From assembly GCA_024500155.1 (NCBI GenBank), contig CM044868.1, forward strand, positions 34,521,665-34,585,664: 64,000 nucleotides of DNA. The letters are read 5' to 3'. The notes under the pieces are model-generated. The model searched no databases and was not told where the DNA came from. It saw only the letters and a program-made list of their open reading frames with translations. Source of the stretch: Chenopodium formosanum. Lineage: Eukaryota; Streptophyta; Magnoliopsida; Caryophyllales; Amaranthaceae. Positions 34,810 to 47,000 of the stretch are shown in pieces (within the stretch, counting starts at the first letter, position 1; every line of letters begins with the position of its first letter). A program made the position numbers and the translations under genes.

Positions 34810-35928
34810 ATGGCAACTCAAGAGGAAGTTAATGAACTTAGGAGTCAATTGACTAACGTGACTGAGACACTGAAGCTACTCACACTCAAGATCGATGATC
34901 CCGTGAAGCAACAACAAATGAACCTCATGCAAGAAAGCTTGAGCAAGCTATCTAGTGACTATAAATTTCAGGGCATGAGTTCACAAGGGGTCTCGCTGGA
35001 CAAGGAACTTCTTTCGCATAAGTTCAACGCCACTGATATCCCTAAATTCAAGGCAACTAATAACCCTTATTTTCATCTAAGATCTTTCGAAACCATAATG
35101 AACATTAAGGATATCGATAAGAAGGTTTTCCCCTCTCTGTTCCCACTATCTCTTGAAACCGTTTGCCAACAATGGTACTTCTCCCTTGACAAGGAGAAAA
35201 CCTCTACCTGGGAATCGATAGTAAACACTTTCGTTGATAGGTACAAGTGCAATATCCAAGTTGAGACCAACCATAGACAACTTGAGATGCTAAGACAAAA
35301 AGAGAATGAAGGTTTTACTTCTTTCTTTAATAAATGGAGGGAAACTTCTGCCAAGATGATTGAGGTCCCCACCGAAAAGGAGTCTGTGAGGATGTTTATC
35401 AAGAATCTCCAAGAAAAGTATTCAAAGCACTTAAAATATTAACACAACTTGAATACTTTCAAGGCCGTTTATGACATCAGAATTGAAATCGAAGACGACC
35501 TCGCAAAGCAAAAGGCTACTAACAATAGTAACCACAGTGTCTGGAAAGGAAAGAAGAACGACAATCCTTCTTCTTCCGAAAACGCCCACTCTAGTAATAA
35601 TGTTAGTACCTTTGACCATAATGATGTCTTAGCCATGGACAATCAAGGATCTAAAAGGAAACCCAGGCGAGAGTTCACACCCATTGGAATGACCTACGAT
35701 GCTGCTTTCGATCGTCTCTATGATCGAGGATTAATCAAACCTGTTGGCCCTACCGAGGATCCAACACCAGAAAATCGATCTTCGAGATGGAATCCGAACT
35801 CCTATTGCAAGTACCATCGAGGGCGCGGTCATACTACCGACGAATGCTACAGGTTTCAAAACCTCATTCAAGATCTCATAGAGGCAAATAAGATCCCATC
35901 GCCTCTAGCTAGCGAGAAGACTGGATGA
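34810..35928 (+). pseudogene. Gag of the Ogre/Tat-like gag-only element
   Basis: A single frame from ATG 34810 to TGA 35926-35928, broken by one TAA at 35440-35442. The N-terminus is coiled-coil-like (EEVNELRSQLTNVTETLKLL). The gag core reads FHLRSFETIMNIKDID, FPLSLETVCQQWYFSLDKEK, VNTFVDRYKCNIQVE, LEMLRQKENEGFTSFFNKWR, VRMFIKNLQEKYSKHL. After the stop comes a Ser/Asn-rich linker, TPIGMTYDAAFDRLYDRGLI, and the zinc-knuckle-like motif CKYHRGRGHTTDEC. It is about 372 codons. No protease or pol follows in any frame. With one mutation the frame would be whole, so decay is slight. Confidence 0.88.
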
Positions 35929-37959
35929 TGTCGGAGCAAACAACACAAGACAGAGGCGAGCTTCGACGACAAGATTTCATGACCTCTTTTTCTATTTCTT
36001 TTTTATTTTTTCCTTTCCCCAATAAGTCTAGCATAGGCTCCTTTTCTTTTCCTTTAGATTAATTTTGTAGTTTTTTTTCCTTTTCCCTTTTAATAAAATG
36101 AGCATTTATTTTATTACATATGATCATTTCATTATATTGCATTAAAAAAAATAAAAATAAATAAATAAAAAAATCTATGTCGAATTAAGCACAAGGTATA
36201 CCAATGATTTGAGGCACCCCTTGTAGCAAAATCATATCTCCTTTCACCTTTCAAATATGCAATCCTTTCTTCATAAACCACTTTGAGCCCCGTCTAACGA
36301 TAGACCTTTCTTTTTTCAACCTACATCTATCTAACCTTGGGATGGGATGGTGTGCAACTTATGCAATTTTCAAAGAACAAAGATTGAGTGATTTCAGAAA
36401 ATCAAAATAGCAAAAATAAGCAAAAAAAATAAATAAAAGTGTACAAAAGGGCAAGTGTTCCAATGTCTTTGATATGAAAATATCTTTGATATGAGCACGT
36501 CTCAGATTGCGTCTCTTATCGAGTGCTCGGTACCATGCTTGAGAAACATGAATGCCAAGTGAGTGATAGACCGCATGATCGGGATTGTCCACACTTGCAA
36601 AAATAAAATAAATGCTAAAGCAAAAGATAAAAGAGAGCTAAAAAAAGAGTAGAAACTCAAGTATAAAAATACAAAGATTCAAAACCAAGGTTGCACACCT
36701 TGGGGGCTTATCTAGGGTCTTGAGCCTTTATCCCCTTCTTCTGTAAACCTTTAGTATAACCACGTTACAACCCTTAAAAAGACATTTTTGAGGTATACAC
36801 ACTTGTGCAAGGTTCGGCTAGAGCTACGTTCGGCCTGATTCCTAACGGATACGTAGGCAACCTCACGTCGAGGTGCGGCCGTAATAAAAATGCATTCATA
36901 TTCACATTCACACACTTACACCATGATCATATTAAGGGATTTCCTATGCTCATCCCTATTCATTTAGAGCTAGACTTGGGGGCTTGATCCTTACATCATT
37001 AGCTTACCTAGCCTAAGAGTCACCACCATTCGACTCTTTCAAATAACATCTTTCCACACACTTAGCCCTTGCGGCCTAACTTTAGTATCTCTTTCACACA
37101 TCGCACACATACATGACCAAATATACTTCCTTTAGGAACCCTTTGTCATGGAATCTTAACACAACGTTGAACCATGCCTTGTCATATCAAAATTCCCTTA
37201 TCAATCATAATTGTCATTGCATCACGAAGTATGAAGTGCTTAGCCTCCGTGCCTAAGTTACCCAAATACTTTCATCATTGAGTCAACCATTGAGATAACC
37301 TAGGATGGATTAATCCTTGCACCTTGAGAGATAGTATCAAACAACATCCGACTAAGCTCATTCAACATCGCTTCTTCTTTTTCACATCTTTCTTTTTCGG
37401 GAGAAAGTCGGTACCCTCCACAAAAATGACAGAATGTTTTTGCTTTTTTGCATTTTCGAGTCGCATAATCAACACAATGCACACATGGATCATGAGTCAC
37501 ACGTGTCATTTCACTTTTAATCGAGTCAACCTCGAGTCAGTCAATCATATCGAGTCAAGTTTATGCTTTGAGTCGTGTCAAGTCGATGAGTCAAGCAATG
37601 CTAAACCTTAGGTCAACCCTAAGATAATTAAAGAAATTGGCAAAGTTCTATAGACAAAATAAATACAGGTGTAGCAGAATAGGGAGGATCCTACTCCAAT
37701 TCCTGACGCCAGAAATATCTCAGCAACGACAGAGCTCGAAGCCTCTCAAAAAAGTGATTTCGACCTCATACAGCAATTTCGGGTTCCTTGGTACGCTAGT
37801 TATCCCCTATAAGCAATTTGACATGATTAAGTAGTCGGTTTAATTACAATTGCAATAAGTGATCGACCTGACGAAAGATCGTCTCACTTAGCTTAAGCGC
37901 CTAAAACACTGGCTCATTACAATCGGTTCAAAAGAAAGCACTTAAAAGACAATATTTCC
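35929..37959 (+). other. Non-coding region after gag in the gag-only element
   Basis: AT-rich with short homopolymer runs and no domain in six frames. It includes CCTGATTCCTAACGGATACG near 36834 and a GAGTC-rich stretch at 37440-37600. This region takes the place of pol. Confidence 0.6.
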
Positions 37960-38710
37960 AAATATGGATTGTCGCGCATTCTTATTAAACGACAAAGTTT
38001 TCCGAAAATTGGATTGTCATCCCCAACTGACAATATTTCCAAAAATGGATTGTCGTGCAACGACAATTTTTCCAAGATTGGATTGTCATCTCTGGCAAAG
38101 TTTCCAAGTGTGGATTGTCGTGCTCCTTCTTTGTTTGGCAAGTTTTTTTCAAGTTCGGATTGTCATACATTCATCGGCTCGTTGGCAAGTTTTCCGAGAT
38201 TGGATTGTCATACACCTAGTTCCCTATGGCAAAATTTCCCAAAGGATTGTTGTAGGTCTCTATTCATCATAAATTTCGGCAAAGGTTCCTCAACATGGAT
38301 TGTCATTCATTTCAATAAGTGGCAAATTTTCCCGAAGTGGATTGTCGGTCGACTCTTTTTGCAAATGTTCCAAGACATGGATTGTCAAGTGTGGCAATAG
38401 TTTCCTAAAAGGATTGTCGCATAGCGGGGTGGCAAATTTCCAAGGTGGATTGCTTTCAAGAGTTATATTCCAAGATGTGGATTGTCGATCGTAGCAAAGT
38501 TCTTATGAAAGATTGTTACGAAGCATTGACAACTTTTCTGAAAATTGGATTTTGGCAAATTTTCCGAGATACGGATTGTCGCTTCATCGTGGCAACATTT
38601 CCAAGGATGGATTGTTACGAAGCATTGACAACTTTCCCTAAATCGGATTGTCATACATCATAAAAGAGTTATGTTGGCAACTATTCCCAAAGAAAAGAGG
38701 ATTGTCATCA
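37960..38710 (+). repeat. GGATTGTC minisatellite in the gag-only element
   Basis: About twenty degenerate units carry the word GGATTGTC, preceded by TTTCC plus a few bases and spaced about 30-50 bp apart (for example near 37966, 38013, 38047, 38083, 38115, 38157, 38202, 38297, 38340, 38380). Unit length varies, which argues against a strict satellite. Tandem repeats near the 3' LTR are known in Ogre elements. Confidence 0.8.
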
Positions 38711-39256
38711 TAGCAAAAGCACCGACATACTGGTTCACAAGCAGCAAAGCGGCGACGTACTGGCATAGCAAACATTAATAAGCAGTGATCTTTTTGAAGA
38801 CTATCAGAGCGGAAGAAGAAGTTATCTTCGATAGTATTCCCTAGGATGTGGACTATTATCAATGCGGATGAGGATTGCTTCAAGAGAAATAAACTTCAAT
38901 AATGTTCCCTAGGACGTGGAATATTATCATAGCAGAGGAGGATCGTTTCAAGCGAAGCAATCTTCTATATTGGAAGCAGTTACGGGCGTAGCGGTTTTCA
39001 AGCGGGATGGCATTCTCTAGCTTACAGGAGGTCATCAAAACAATCGGTTACTTTCAGAGACGTGTGCTCGACGGTGCAAGATACGCGTTTCTTAACTCTC
39101 TTATCTGTTTAACTAATGCTAGTTTTGCAGGTATCGGCGTTACAAGAGTGGTTTTAGGATTGCAGAACGTTCTGAATCATTCTCCGTCCCTATCGATACT
39201 TTGACTTTTGTTTTCAAAACTTGCATTTCTCCAAACTCAATCAAAGTGGGGGCTTC
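38711..39256 (+). other. 3' internal region and polypurine tract of the gag-only element
   Basis: Two to three diverged copies of a CTTCGATAGTATTCCCTAGG-like unit (about 38825-38960), then non-coding sequence to the tract AAAGTGGGGGCTTC at 39243-39256. Confidence 0.65.
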
Positions 39257-41221
39257 TGTAGACACCCATTTGTGTCTTCCCAAAACCAAACCCAGTGATG
39301 AGTACCTTTCCGTCGAATCATAATCAAATGAAACGAAAGTGTGGAAAGTTCTAGTGTTGCGAAAAGTTTCTTATTTCTTTTCTCTTCTCTCTGTTTTTGA
39401 AAACTTTATTTTAAGGAAACAGTCAATCCAGTTTCGTTGGTCCATGATATGGGTCCAATAGTAGTGTAGTTGGATGGGGCTTGCAAAGACCTTTCCAACG
39501 ATATATTATAAGTCCAATTCCGATGAATATTAAGGAAGTTATGGCCAATTTACTAAACTGGGCCCGGTTTGAGCTTTATATGCGGCCCAATGATCTTAGG
39601 GAGGGCCTAATATGATTTATCATTCCTAATGCAATTAGGAATGGTTTTAGTCTTCTAGATTCTTCCAGAAGGTTCTTTTCATTCCTAATTCAATTAGCAT
39701 TGATAAGTTGACTTTGTTGACTTTTCAGAGTTTTAATCAAAATCAAATAGCATTTTCGAAGAAATTATATTATTTTATCCTCCAATACGGTAAACTTATC
39801 GGATTTTTGAAAACGCGTTAAAATCAAGCTTGGCGTCCAACCCAGGCCTTGGCGCCTGGAACCAGGCCTGGCGCCTGGCGCTAAGGCTGGTGCCTGGCGC
39901 CAGCTCTGTTTCCTGAGCGTCAGACTCTGTTTTTTTAATTTATCTTTTTTGGCTGATTTTCTCTATAAATATCGTATTAAAAACTCCGTTTTCATTCATC
40001 ATCTACATCTATCATTCACCGATTTTACACCAATTCTTTTAATCATTCATCTCTCTCATTCATCTTTCTTCTCTAAACTTGGTTTTCTCATACAAAATTC
40101 CGCATTCACAAGATCTAGAAACACCTTGCCATATTCGAAGTTGCCTTCGCCCTAGACGTTAAAGGTTTAATTTCTGAGGGTTTGGTCCCAAATCTCTATT
40201 TCAATTATTTAATTTAATTGTTTTGATTATTATTTTCCTTGAAGTTACTAACGTGTGTATTTTGTTATTAGAAAGAGGTACGAGGCATCAAAGTAAGTAC
40301 TTTAATTGGTTTTAATTGATATTATGATGTAGAAATCATGTTTATATTGTTATTATGATATTCCTAGTATCATGTCTAGATTAATTTTAATATTAAATAT
40401 GATTGTTACGATGCTTCCTATTTTCTTCCTAATATTTATGATTGTTAGTATCATGTTAGGGTTAAAGATTAGATTTTTATTGCTTAGTGACATGCTAGGG
40501 TTTGTTATTAATCTTGTTAGTATCATGCCTAGGATCTTGCTATTATTATTATGCTTTAATGTTAACATGAACATGATTATGATTATAATTGTTATAATGA
40601 TTATGAATATTATTATTATTATTTTGATGATGATTATTATTATTATGATTATAATTTTATTGTCATGATATTTATTGATTATTATTATGTTGCTTGATTA
40701 TATTTTATTTTTATTGCTTGATCACACCTTTATTGATTGTTTAAAGGGAATTGGTACTTGTAATCACACTTAATAAGATAATTAATAATCTTGTTAGGGT
40801 TAATTTGATTATAATTCAAGTGATCGCCAATAATAGATTTATTTGTGCATTAAATTCAACCAACATAGATTAAACAGGTTTAGGGTAATCCTATTGATTG
40901 TATGTTAATTAAAAAGCGCACATGAATACGATCAGAATAAAGTAGAGGCCTATTATTAGGGCAGGTTCAATCTCTTTTAGGTTGGATTTGTACCTTCATC
41001 CCCGAACCCTTATTTGGTTCTAGACCTTATGGAGTTGACGATCTCTTGGATCGTTAAGGGGTGTAACCTTCACCTCGTGAACGGTTTACAAGTTCTTTAA
41101 AAACTTGTTGGTAACTCTTTTGCTCTATCTTCTTCCCTTTTGGACGCCACCGTACTTTAGTGTATGATCACAGTGGGGTTCAAGCTACTGGGATTTTAAA
41201 GGCTTGAAATTATTCCCTACA
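39257..41221 (+). repeat. 3' LTR of the gag-only element
   Basis: 1965 bp partner of 31135-33142. It is shorter mainly through loss of units in the GGCGCC cluster near 39840-39905 and in AT-rich runs. Otherwise only scattered substitutions. Confidence 0.93.
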
Positions 41222-41226
41222 ATAAC
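41222..41226. repeat. Right target duplication ATAAC of the gag-only element
   Basis: Identical to 31130-31134. Confidence 0.9.
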
Positions 41227-43237
41227 ATAGCCTTATCAGTGAACTTTCTTCATCAACCATCAATCACCAACACTTACCTTTCAAAAAGTTTTTTGAACAA
41301 CTTTTCCCAAAGGCTAGTGTATTTCATGGCCTTCGTACCTAAAAAGATACTTAGTAAAAGATAAAGCAAGTTTAAACAACAACGTTAGTCATTTACTATT
41401 AAATTTGTAAAATATTACCCTTTAACTATTTCACAAATATATGCTATGTTATAATAAATGCAATGCATATCACTATCACATTGCTAAATGTATGTATCAG
41501 CATACTCCACTCAAAACATACTTTAAGACCTCTTTAAAGTACACATAATAATTCATGTTAATACAAAACATATTCTACTCAAATGATGACATGAACAATA
41601 AATAACATATCATCGTAAAAACTTTCCAATCACGAAACATGTATGACACCTTGAAAGAACCTAAAGCATAATAACTATTATTATTATTCTCAAAATAATA
41701 AAACACATTTCATGTCATATTCAAATTCGTGAAAAATTGCTCAACAAATTGTAAAGAGAAGAAGTTCAAGAAAGTTATTTACTACAACTACGCATGTGAT
41801 TCTCAACATCATCACATTACTCACATTGTAGAAATAGCACAAAAATATATATATTACCTTGAAGTAAGTAGTGAGAAACAAACTTAATCACAAGTATTAC
41901 ATTCTCACAAGGTACTAACCACACTCTTGTACCACTCCCTAGGTAATAATCTCAAGTCAACGCATACTTGAACTTATAACTCACATTTGAACTTCCAATT
42001 CACATTTCTTTTCTTCAACGTGGAACTCACCAACCAACCCACTTAAATCATCACTTAGAAGGCTTAACAAACTTCAACCACTAGAGGGGAACTTATCATC
42101 AAAGACTAAAGATCCGAAATAATTAAGTCATCATCTAAGTAAGACCTACATCGTTCCATTAAGACAAGAAAGACAAAGTCACCTTTACTCACAAATTTGG
42201 CCTTGATCATTCCCAACAACACTTAATGAATTGATATTGAAAAAACTTTAGAAGAAATATTAGGAAATACGCTCCATAAAAAGATAGGAGAACTCTAGGC
42301 AAGTTAGAAATTATCTAACTTATCCTCAATAGTTTCTTCCAAGGTAAACAATCACTCATGTTATCAATTCATTAAGTTAAAGAAACACTCTTCACACATT
42401 ACATAAAGAAACCAAATCAAAACAAATAAATAGTAGTCTTTAGCACAACTAGCCACTTTCATGCTTTGCATCAAATAGAAGAGAAACTAAAAATGATTCC
42501 TCTTATGGTCAACTTGTTTACTCAATAAACAAAATAAATACATATATGGGAATATAGCAATCAAGAGACATGAGAAATTTATATGCATAGCCAATCACTC
42601 AAAAATGACATAATGCATAAAATTGCTAAACACAAATTATTAAAGTAAAGGATATAATTCAATTGTGATGCATGGAGATTGTCAAATATTGTGGTGCAGT
42701 GTATGGAGATAAACCAACATTCACATACAAAGTCATGGAGCATCAGAAACAAGTTAAGATATTCCAAAAACCAAGACTTTGAGTCCAACAATAATTCATC
42801 ATTTTACTCTTTCCCCCACATTGGACGACAAAGGTCTTTCACTAAGTATTGAAATTAGACATGAGAAGCACTACACATTCATATGGGGCTCATAAGAACT
42901 AAATTCCTACAAAAAATTTCTATAAATTCATAGAATCATAACCCTCCACATGTCAAAGTTAACGCTAAAATCAAAACATAGTTAATAATGGAGAAAAAGA
43001 ATATGTGAAAAAACCTCCATAGTGCCTCTAATAATTTACCTTAGCGATCAATGATGAACAATCCAATAATGGCCACCGCTTGTAGTTATTGGGGAATCCA
43101 CTAAGTATTTTGAGCTTCTTGAAGCACATTTGAATTCACGTTCTTTACTTGAAACATATTGACATTATGTTGAGATTTACTAGGTATAGCATCAAAAGAA
43201 ATAAAATTCTTAAGAATCACGTTCCACACATAAAGAG
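41227..43237 (-). other. Internal region of element A
   Basis: Non-coding and AT-rich. In inverse orientation it matches 45470-47455 of element B throughout. It ends at 43237 where element B's LTR starts (TGTTGG). No gag or pol motif. Confidence 0.6.
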
Positions 43238-43269
43238 TGTTGGAAATAAAGAAAGGAAATTCAAAGGAT

Positions 43270-43550
43270 CAGATATGGGCGCCCGAGCAGGCGCCCGATC
43301 GGGCGCCCGACCGAGCGAGACCCGCCTGATCGAGCGCGAGAAGAGTCGTATAATTCTAGAGTTCCGCCGCCCGATCAGGCGCCCGACCGGGCGCCTGACC
43401 GAGCGAGACCCACCTGATCGGGCGCGAGAAGAGTCTTATAATTCTAGAGTTCCGCCGCCCGATTGAGCAAGCTCCGCCCGATCGGGCGAGCCTCGCCCGA
43501 CCGGGCGCGAGAAGACGTCTTGAAAAAGAGAGTATCCGCCCGATCGGGCG
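43270..43550. repeat. CGCCCGATCGGGCG palindrome cluster with an 88 bp duplication
   Basis: Words such as CGCCCGATCGGGCG and GGGCGCCC recur throughout. A unit beginning CCGAGCGAGACCC recurs at 43311 and 43399 (88 bp period), each copy followed by TATAATTCTAGAGTTCCGCC. Strongly CpG-rich in an AT-rich setting. Confidence 0.85.
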
Positions 43551-43728
43551 CGTGTTTGTCTGTTGGACTCCAACGGTTCCCTTGGATTCCTTTTCTTGTT
43601 TAATTTCTTGTAACCCCCCGTTTAAGAGGTTGATTATGGTGTTTTAATCACCATAATATTTTTTATTTATTTTCTTTGTTAACAGAAGATTCATCCCTGA
43701 TCTTTTATCTTCTTCTATCATTCATCTC

Positions 43729-43736
43729 TATAAATT
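43729..43736 (+). promoter_or_regulatory. TATA box of the element B LTR
   Basis: TATAAATT about 180 bp downstream of the palindrome cluster, the expected promoter position in the LTR. Confidence 0.5.
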
Positions 43737-44048
43737 GGAGGATGTTTTTCTAATTTCTATATACACAAGAAATACATATCAAACACAAGCGTGCTTAAAC
43801 ACATACTCTATATTGGGCATAAGTTACTTGGCTCCAACCTTCCACCCAAAAGTTCCTTTGTGTGGCAGTGGTGTGTTAACCTTAGGGAACGTGCCGGCGA
43901 ATACAGTAGTGCACCCTAGTTGCGCCGGAATTTCGTTTTCAAGTCAGTGATTTGCATCACGACACACCGTACTCCTTCATTGTCACGAGATCATCTTTTC
44001 GATCTTCTTATTTTAGAATATAGCCCTGAAAATACTTCTTATATTACA

Positions 44049-47000
44049 AAAATTTGAAAATAAAATTATATATTTTCATTGGCTACTAATTGGGTATTGG
44101 TCAAAAGATTGGATGATGTCAAGAAAAAACAATTTTTTGGGAAAAAATGTTGCTCACGTTTTTCTGGGAGCGGTCCCGGAAATGGACCCCGATTGAAGGT
44201 CAATCGTTGTTAGTTTGGGCTGAATCTTTGGGAGCTTGTTCGGGACATATGAAGCTTCATTTTCAACGGTTGGATCGTTGACAGCTACTCACGTTTGGGA
44301 GTTATGGCTTCAATGTTAAGCTGCATTTTTGGAGAGGAAATTTGGGCGTACTATGGAGAATGCTCATCTTTGACAATTGAATTAATTCAAGGGAGGTCCT
44401 CTCTAAAATAATTTTATTTTGATTATGCTTAGCACATGATTTTATTTCTAATAATCTTCTTGGCAAATATATGAGTTGTGATTTTTGGCATTATAATATT
44501 AGATGATTATTTTGTTCATAATGTAGTATTTGTTACATGATTATTAGTTTATAGGCTAAAGTATAATCCATGTTATATATGTGTGATGTTACATGTCATG
44601 ATTATTTCTATGTCTTTGTTCTATGCTTGTGGTTTGAACTTGGTACTTAGAAATACGTTAGTTGGTTTTATTTACCAATTTGTTGATTTTTGAACATATG
44701 TGTTGTTTTGTTCATTGAGAAAGTAAATATTAGGTTATTGCTTTAGATTAATTTTCTTTTAGCAATATGTTGTGTTCCTAATATTTACATGCCTATTTTA
44801 ATAAATAGTTCATGGTTGTTTAAGACTTGTTAAATTGTAAGTTTTACCATGATGAATTTTGTGATTATGCAGAGTGTGATGCAATGTCAAAGTCTACTAC
44901 TTTTGGTACATATGTGTTGATATACATATATATATATTCATGTTGCTTATGGGGACTTTGTTCATGCTCATGATAACGCTCTTTTTGCATACTTCTTCTA
45001 AAAAACTTGTGTTAATTCTTTCAATTTATTAAGTATGAGAAGTTTTTGAATGAGAATTATGTAATTATTTTGTGAAGCTAACAGCCATATGTGTATCATT
45101 TATTTTCATGGAGAACATGCTTAGTGATTGTTGTATTTGTGACTCTTAGTGATGTCATAGTTCTTATTGAGAATGGATGACTACTTTAATTAATTTTTTA
45201 ATACTCTTGAAATACTTTTGGTGACTATTTTTGATATGTAGTGTATCAACCTTATGATGAATTTTTGGAAGTATGATAATGTTTGAATTATTATTTAATT
45301 CAATGGTTAGGTTATTTTACTTCTTTATTTATCCACCTTAAGAGAGAGTTTTCAAGAGTTATTAATTCTTATTACGTGTTTTGTTCATATTTGTTCTTAC
45401 TTGGTTCTATTTGGTTTGGTATTGACATTTCTTTAAGGAATATTTATCGATTTCTTATATGTGGAAAGTGATTTTTAAGAATTTTATTTCTTTTGGTGTT
45501 ATGTCTAGTAAATCTCCACATAATGTCAATGTTTTTCAAGCAAAGAACATGAATTCAAATGTGCTCCAAGAAGCTCAAAATACTTAGTGGATGCACAATC
45601 ACTACAAGTGGTGGTCATTGGGTTATTCGTCATTGATCGCTAAGGTAAATAATTAGAGGCACTATGGAGGTATGTTCACATATTCCTTTTCTCCATATCA
45701 AATATGTTTTGATTTCAGACTTAACTTTGGCATGTGGGGGGTTATGATTCTATGAGTGTAGAATTTTGTAGTAAGTCCTTATGTGCCCCATGTGAAAGGA
45801 ATAGAGTTTACAATGTCTAATTTCAATACTTAAGTTGAAGACTTATATCGTCCAATGTGGGGGAAAAATATATGAGAATAAATGTTGGACTCAAAGTCTT
45901 GGTTTATTTGATATTTTGGATTTGCTTTTTAAGCAAATGATACTATGCTCCATGACTTTGTTTGTGAATGTTGGATTGTCTCCATACGCCACAATGTTGG
46001 ATTATTGTATGTCATTGTTGGATTATCTCCATGTACTATAATATTTGGCAATCTCCATTCATCATAATTAAATTATCTCCTTTACTTTAATAATTTGTTT
46101 TTAGCAATTCTATGCATTATGCCATGTTTGAGTGATTGTCTATGCATATGAAATTCTCATGTCTCTTGATTGCTATACTCCCATATATACATTTAGTTTG
46201 TTTATTGAGTAAACAAGTTAACTATAAGAGGAATAAGAGACATCATTTTTAGTTTCTCTTCTATTTGATGCAAAGCATGAAAGTGACTAGTTATGCTAAA
46301 CACTATTATTTATTTGTCTTGACTTGGTTTCTCTATGCAATGTGTGAAGAGTGTTCCCTTAACTTAATGAATTGAGGACGTGAGTGATTGGTTATTTTAG
46401 AAGAAGTTATTGAGGATGAGTTAGATAATTTTAACTTGCTTAGAGTTCTCCTATCTTTTTATGGAGTGTGTTTCCTAATATTTCTTCTACAGTCTTTTCA
46501 ATGTCAATTCACTAAGTGTTGTTGGGAATGATCAAGGTTATTTTTGTGAGTAAAGGCGACTTTGTCTTTCTTGTCCTAATGGGATGATGTAGGTCTTACT
46601 TGGATGACTTAATTATTTCGGATCTTTAGTCTTGTATGATAAGTTCCCCTCTAGTGGTTTGTTAAGTCTTCTAAGTGATGACTTAAGTGGGTTGGTTGGT
46701 GAGTTCCATGTTGAACTTCAAGTGTGAGTTATAAGTTTAAGTATGAGCTGACTTGAGATAATTACCTAGGGAGTGGTACAAGAGTGTGGTTAGTACCTTG
46801 TGAGAATCTAATACTTGTGATTAAGTTTGTTTCTCACTACTTGCTTCAAGATAATATATATTTTTGTGCTATTTCTACAATGTGAGAAATGTGGTGGTGT
46901 CGAGAATCATCACATGTGATTTGTAGTTAACAACTTTCTTGAACTTCTTATCTTTCCAATTTTGTTGAGAAATTTTCACGATTTGGATTATGACAATATG

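Larger units (their letters stand above)
31135..41221 (+). mobile_element. Gag-only Ogre/Tat-like LTR retrotransposon (TR-GAG type), complete ends
   Basis: 10,087 bp with two LTRs of about 2.0 kb (TGTAGACACCC ... CCCTACA), an Ogre-type PBS, a gag gene, a polypurine tract AAAGTGGGGGCTTC at 39243-39256, and a perfect 5 bp target duplication ATAAC. Between gag and the 3' LTR there are 3.3 kb without protease, RT, RNase H or integrase, including a GGATTGTC minisatellite. It would depend on enzymes from an autonomous partner. Elements of this layout have been called TR-GAG. It is one of only a few elements in the window with both boundaries intact. Confidence 0.9.
29484..43237 (-). mobile_element. 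Element A: non-coding LTR element, split by a gag-only element
   Basis: Minus orientation: internal sequence 43237-41227 and 31129-30161, polypurine tract, then 3' LTR 30145-29484. No protein-coding gene is readable. The internal 2.8 kb matches element B (about 45470-48316) in opposite orientation. LTR ends TGTTGG...ACAACA and the tract AGTGGGGGATTG resemble copia elements. The 5' LTR is missing; element B's LTR begins where it should continue. The gag-only element 31135-41221 is inserted with target copies ATAAC. Confidence 0.65.
43238..44048 (+). repeat. 5' LTR of element B
   Basis: Starts TGTTGGAAATAAAG and ends near TTATATTACA. TATAAATT at 43729-43736. It shares segments with the LTR of element A, including CCTTAGGGAACGTGCCGGCG. 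Upstream of the TATA box is the CGCCCGATCGGGCG cluster. Confidence 0.6.

Noticed and set aside
36359..36592. 77-codon minus-strand frame after gag in the gag-only element
   Set aside because: No start context, no motif, and A-rich runs explain its composition; not reported as a gene.
37960..38710. CRISPR-like spaced repeats
   Set aside because: Plant retrotransposon context, degenerate repeats, variable spacing and no cas genes; treated as a minisatellite.
40353..40668. Ile/Met/Asn-rich frames on both strands
   Set aside because: ATT/ATG-rich low-complexity LTR sequence; no gene.
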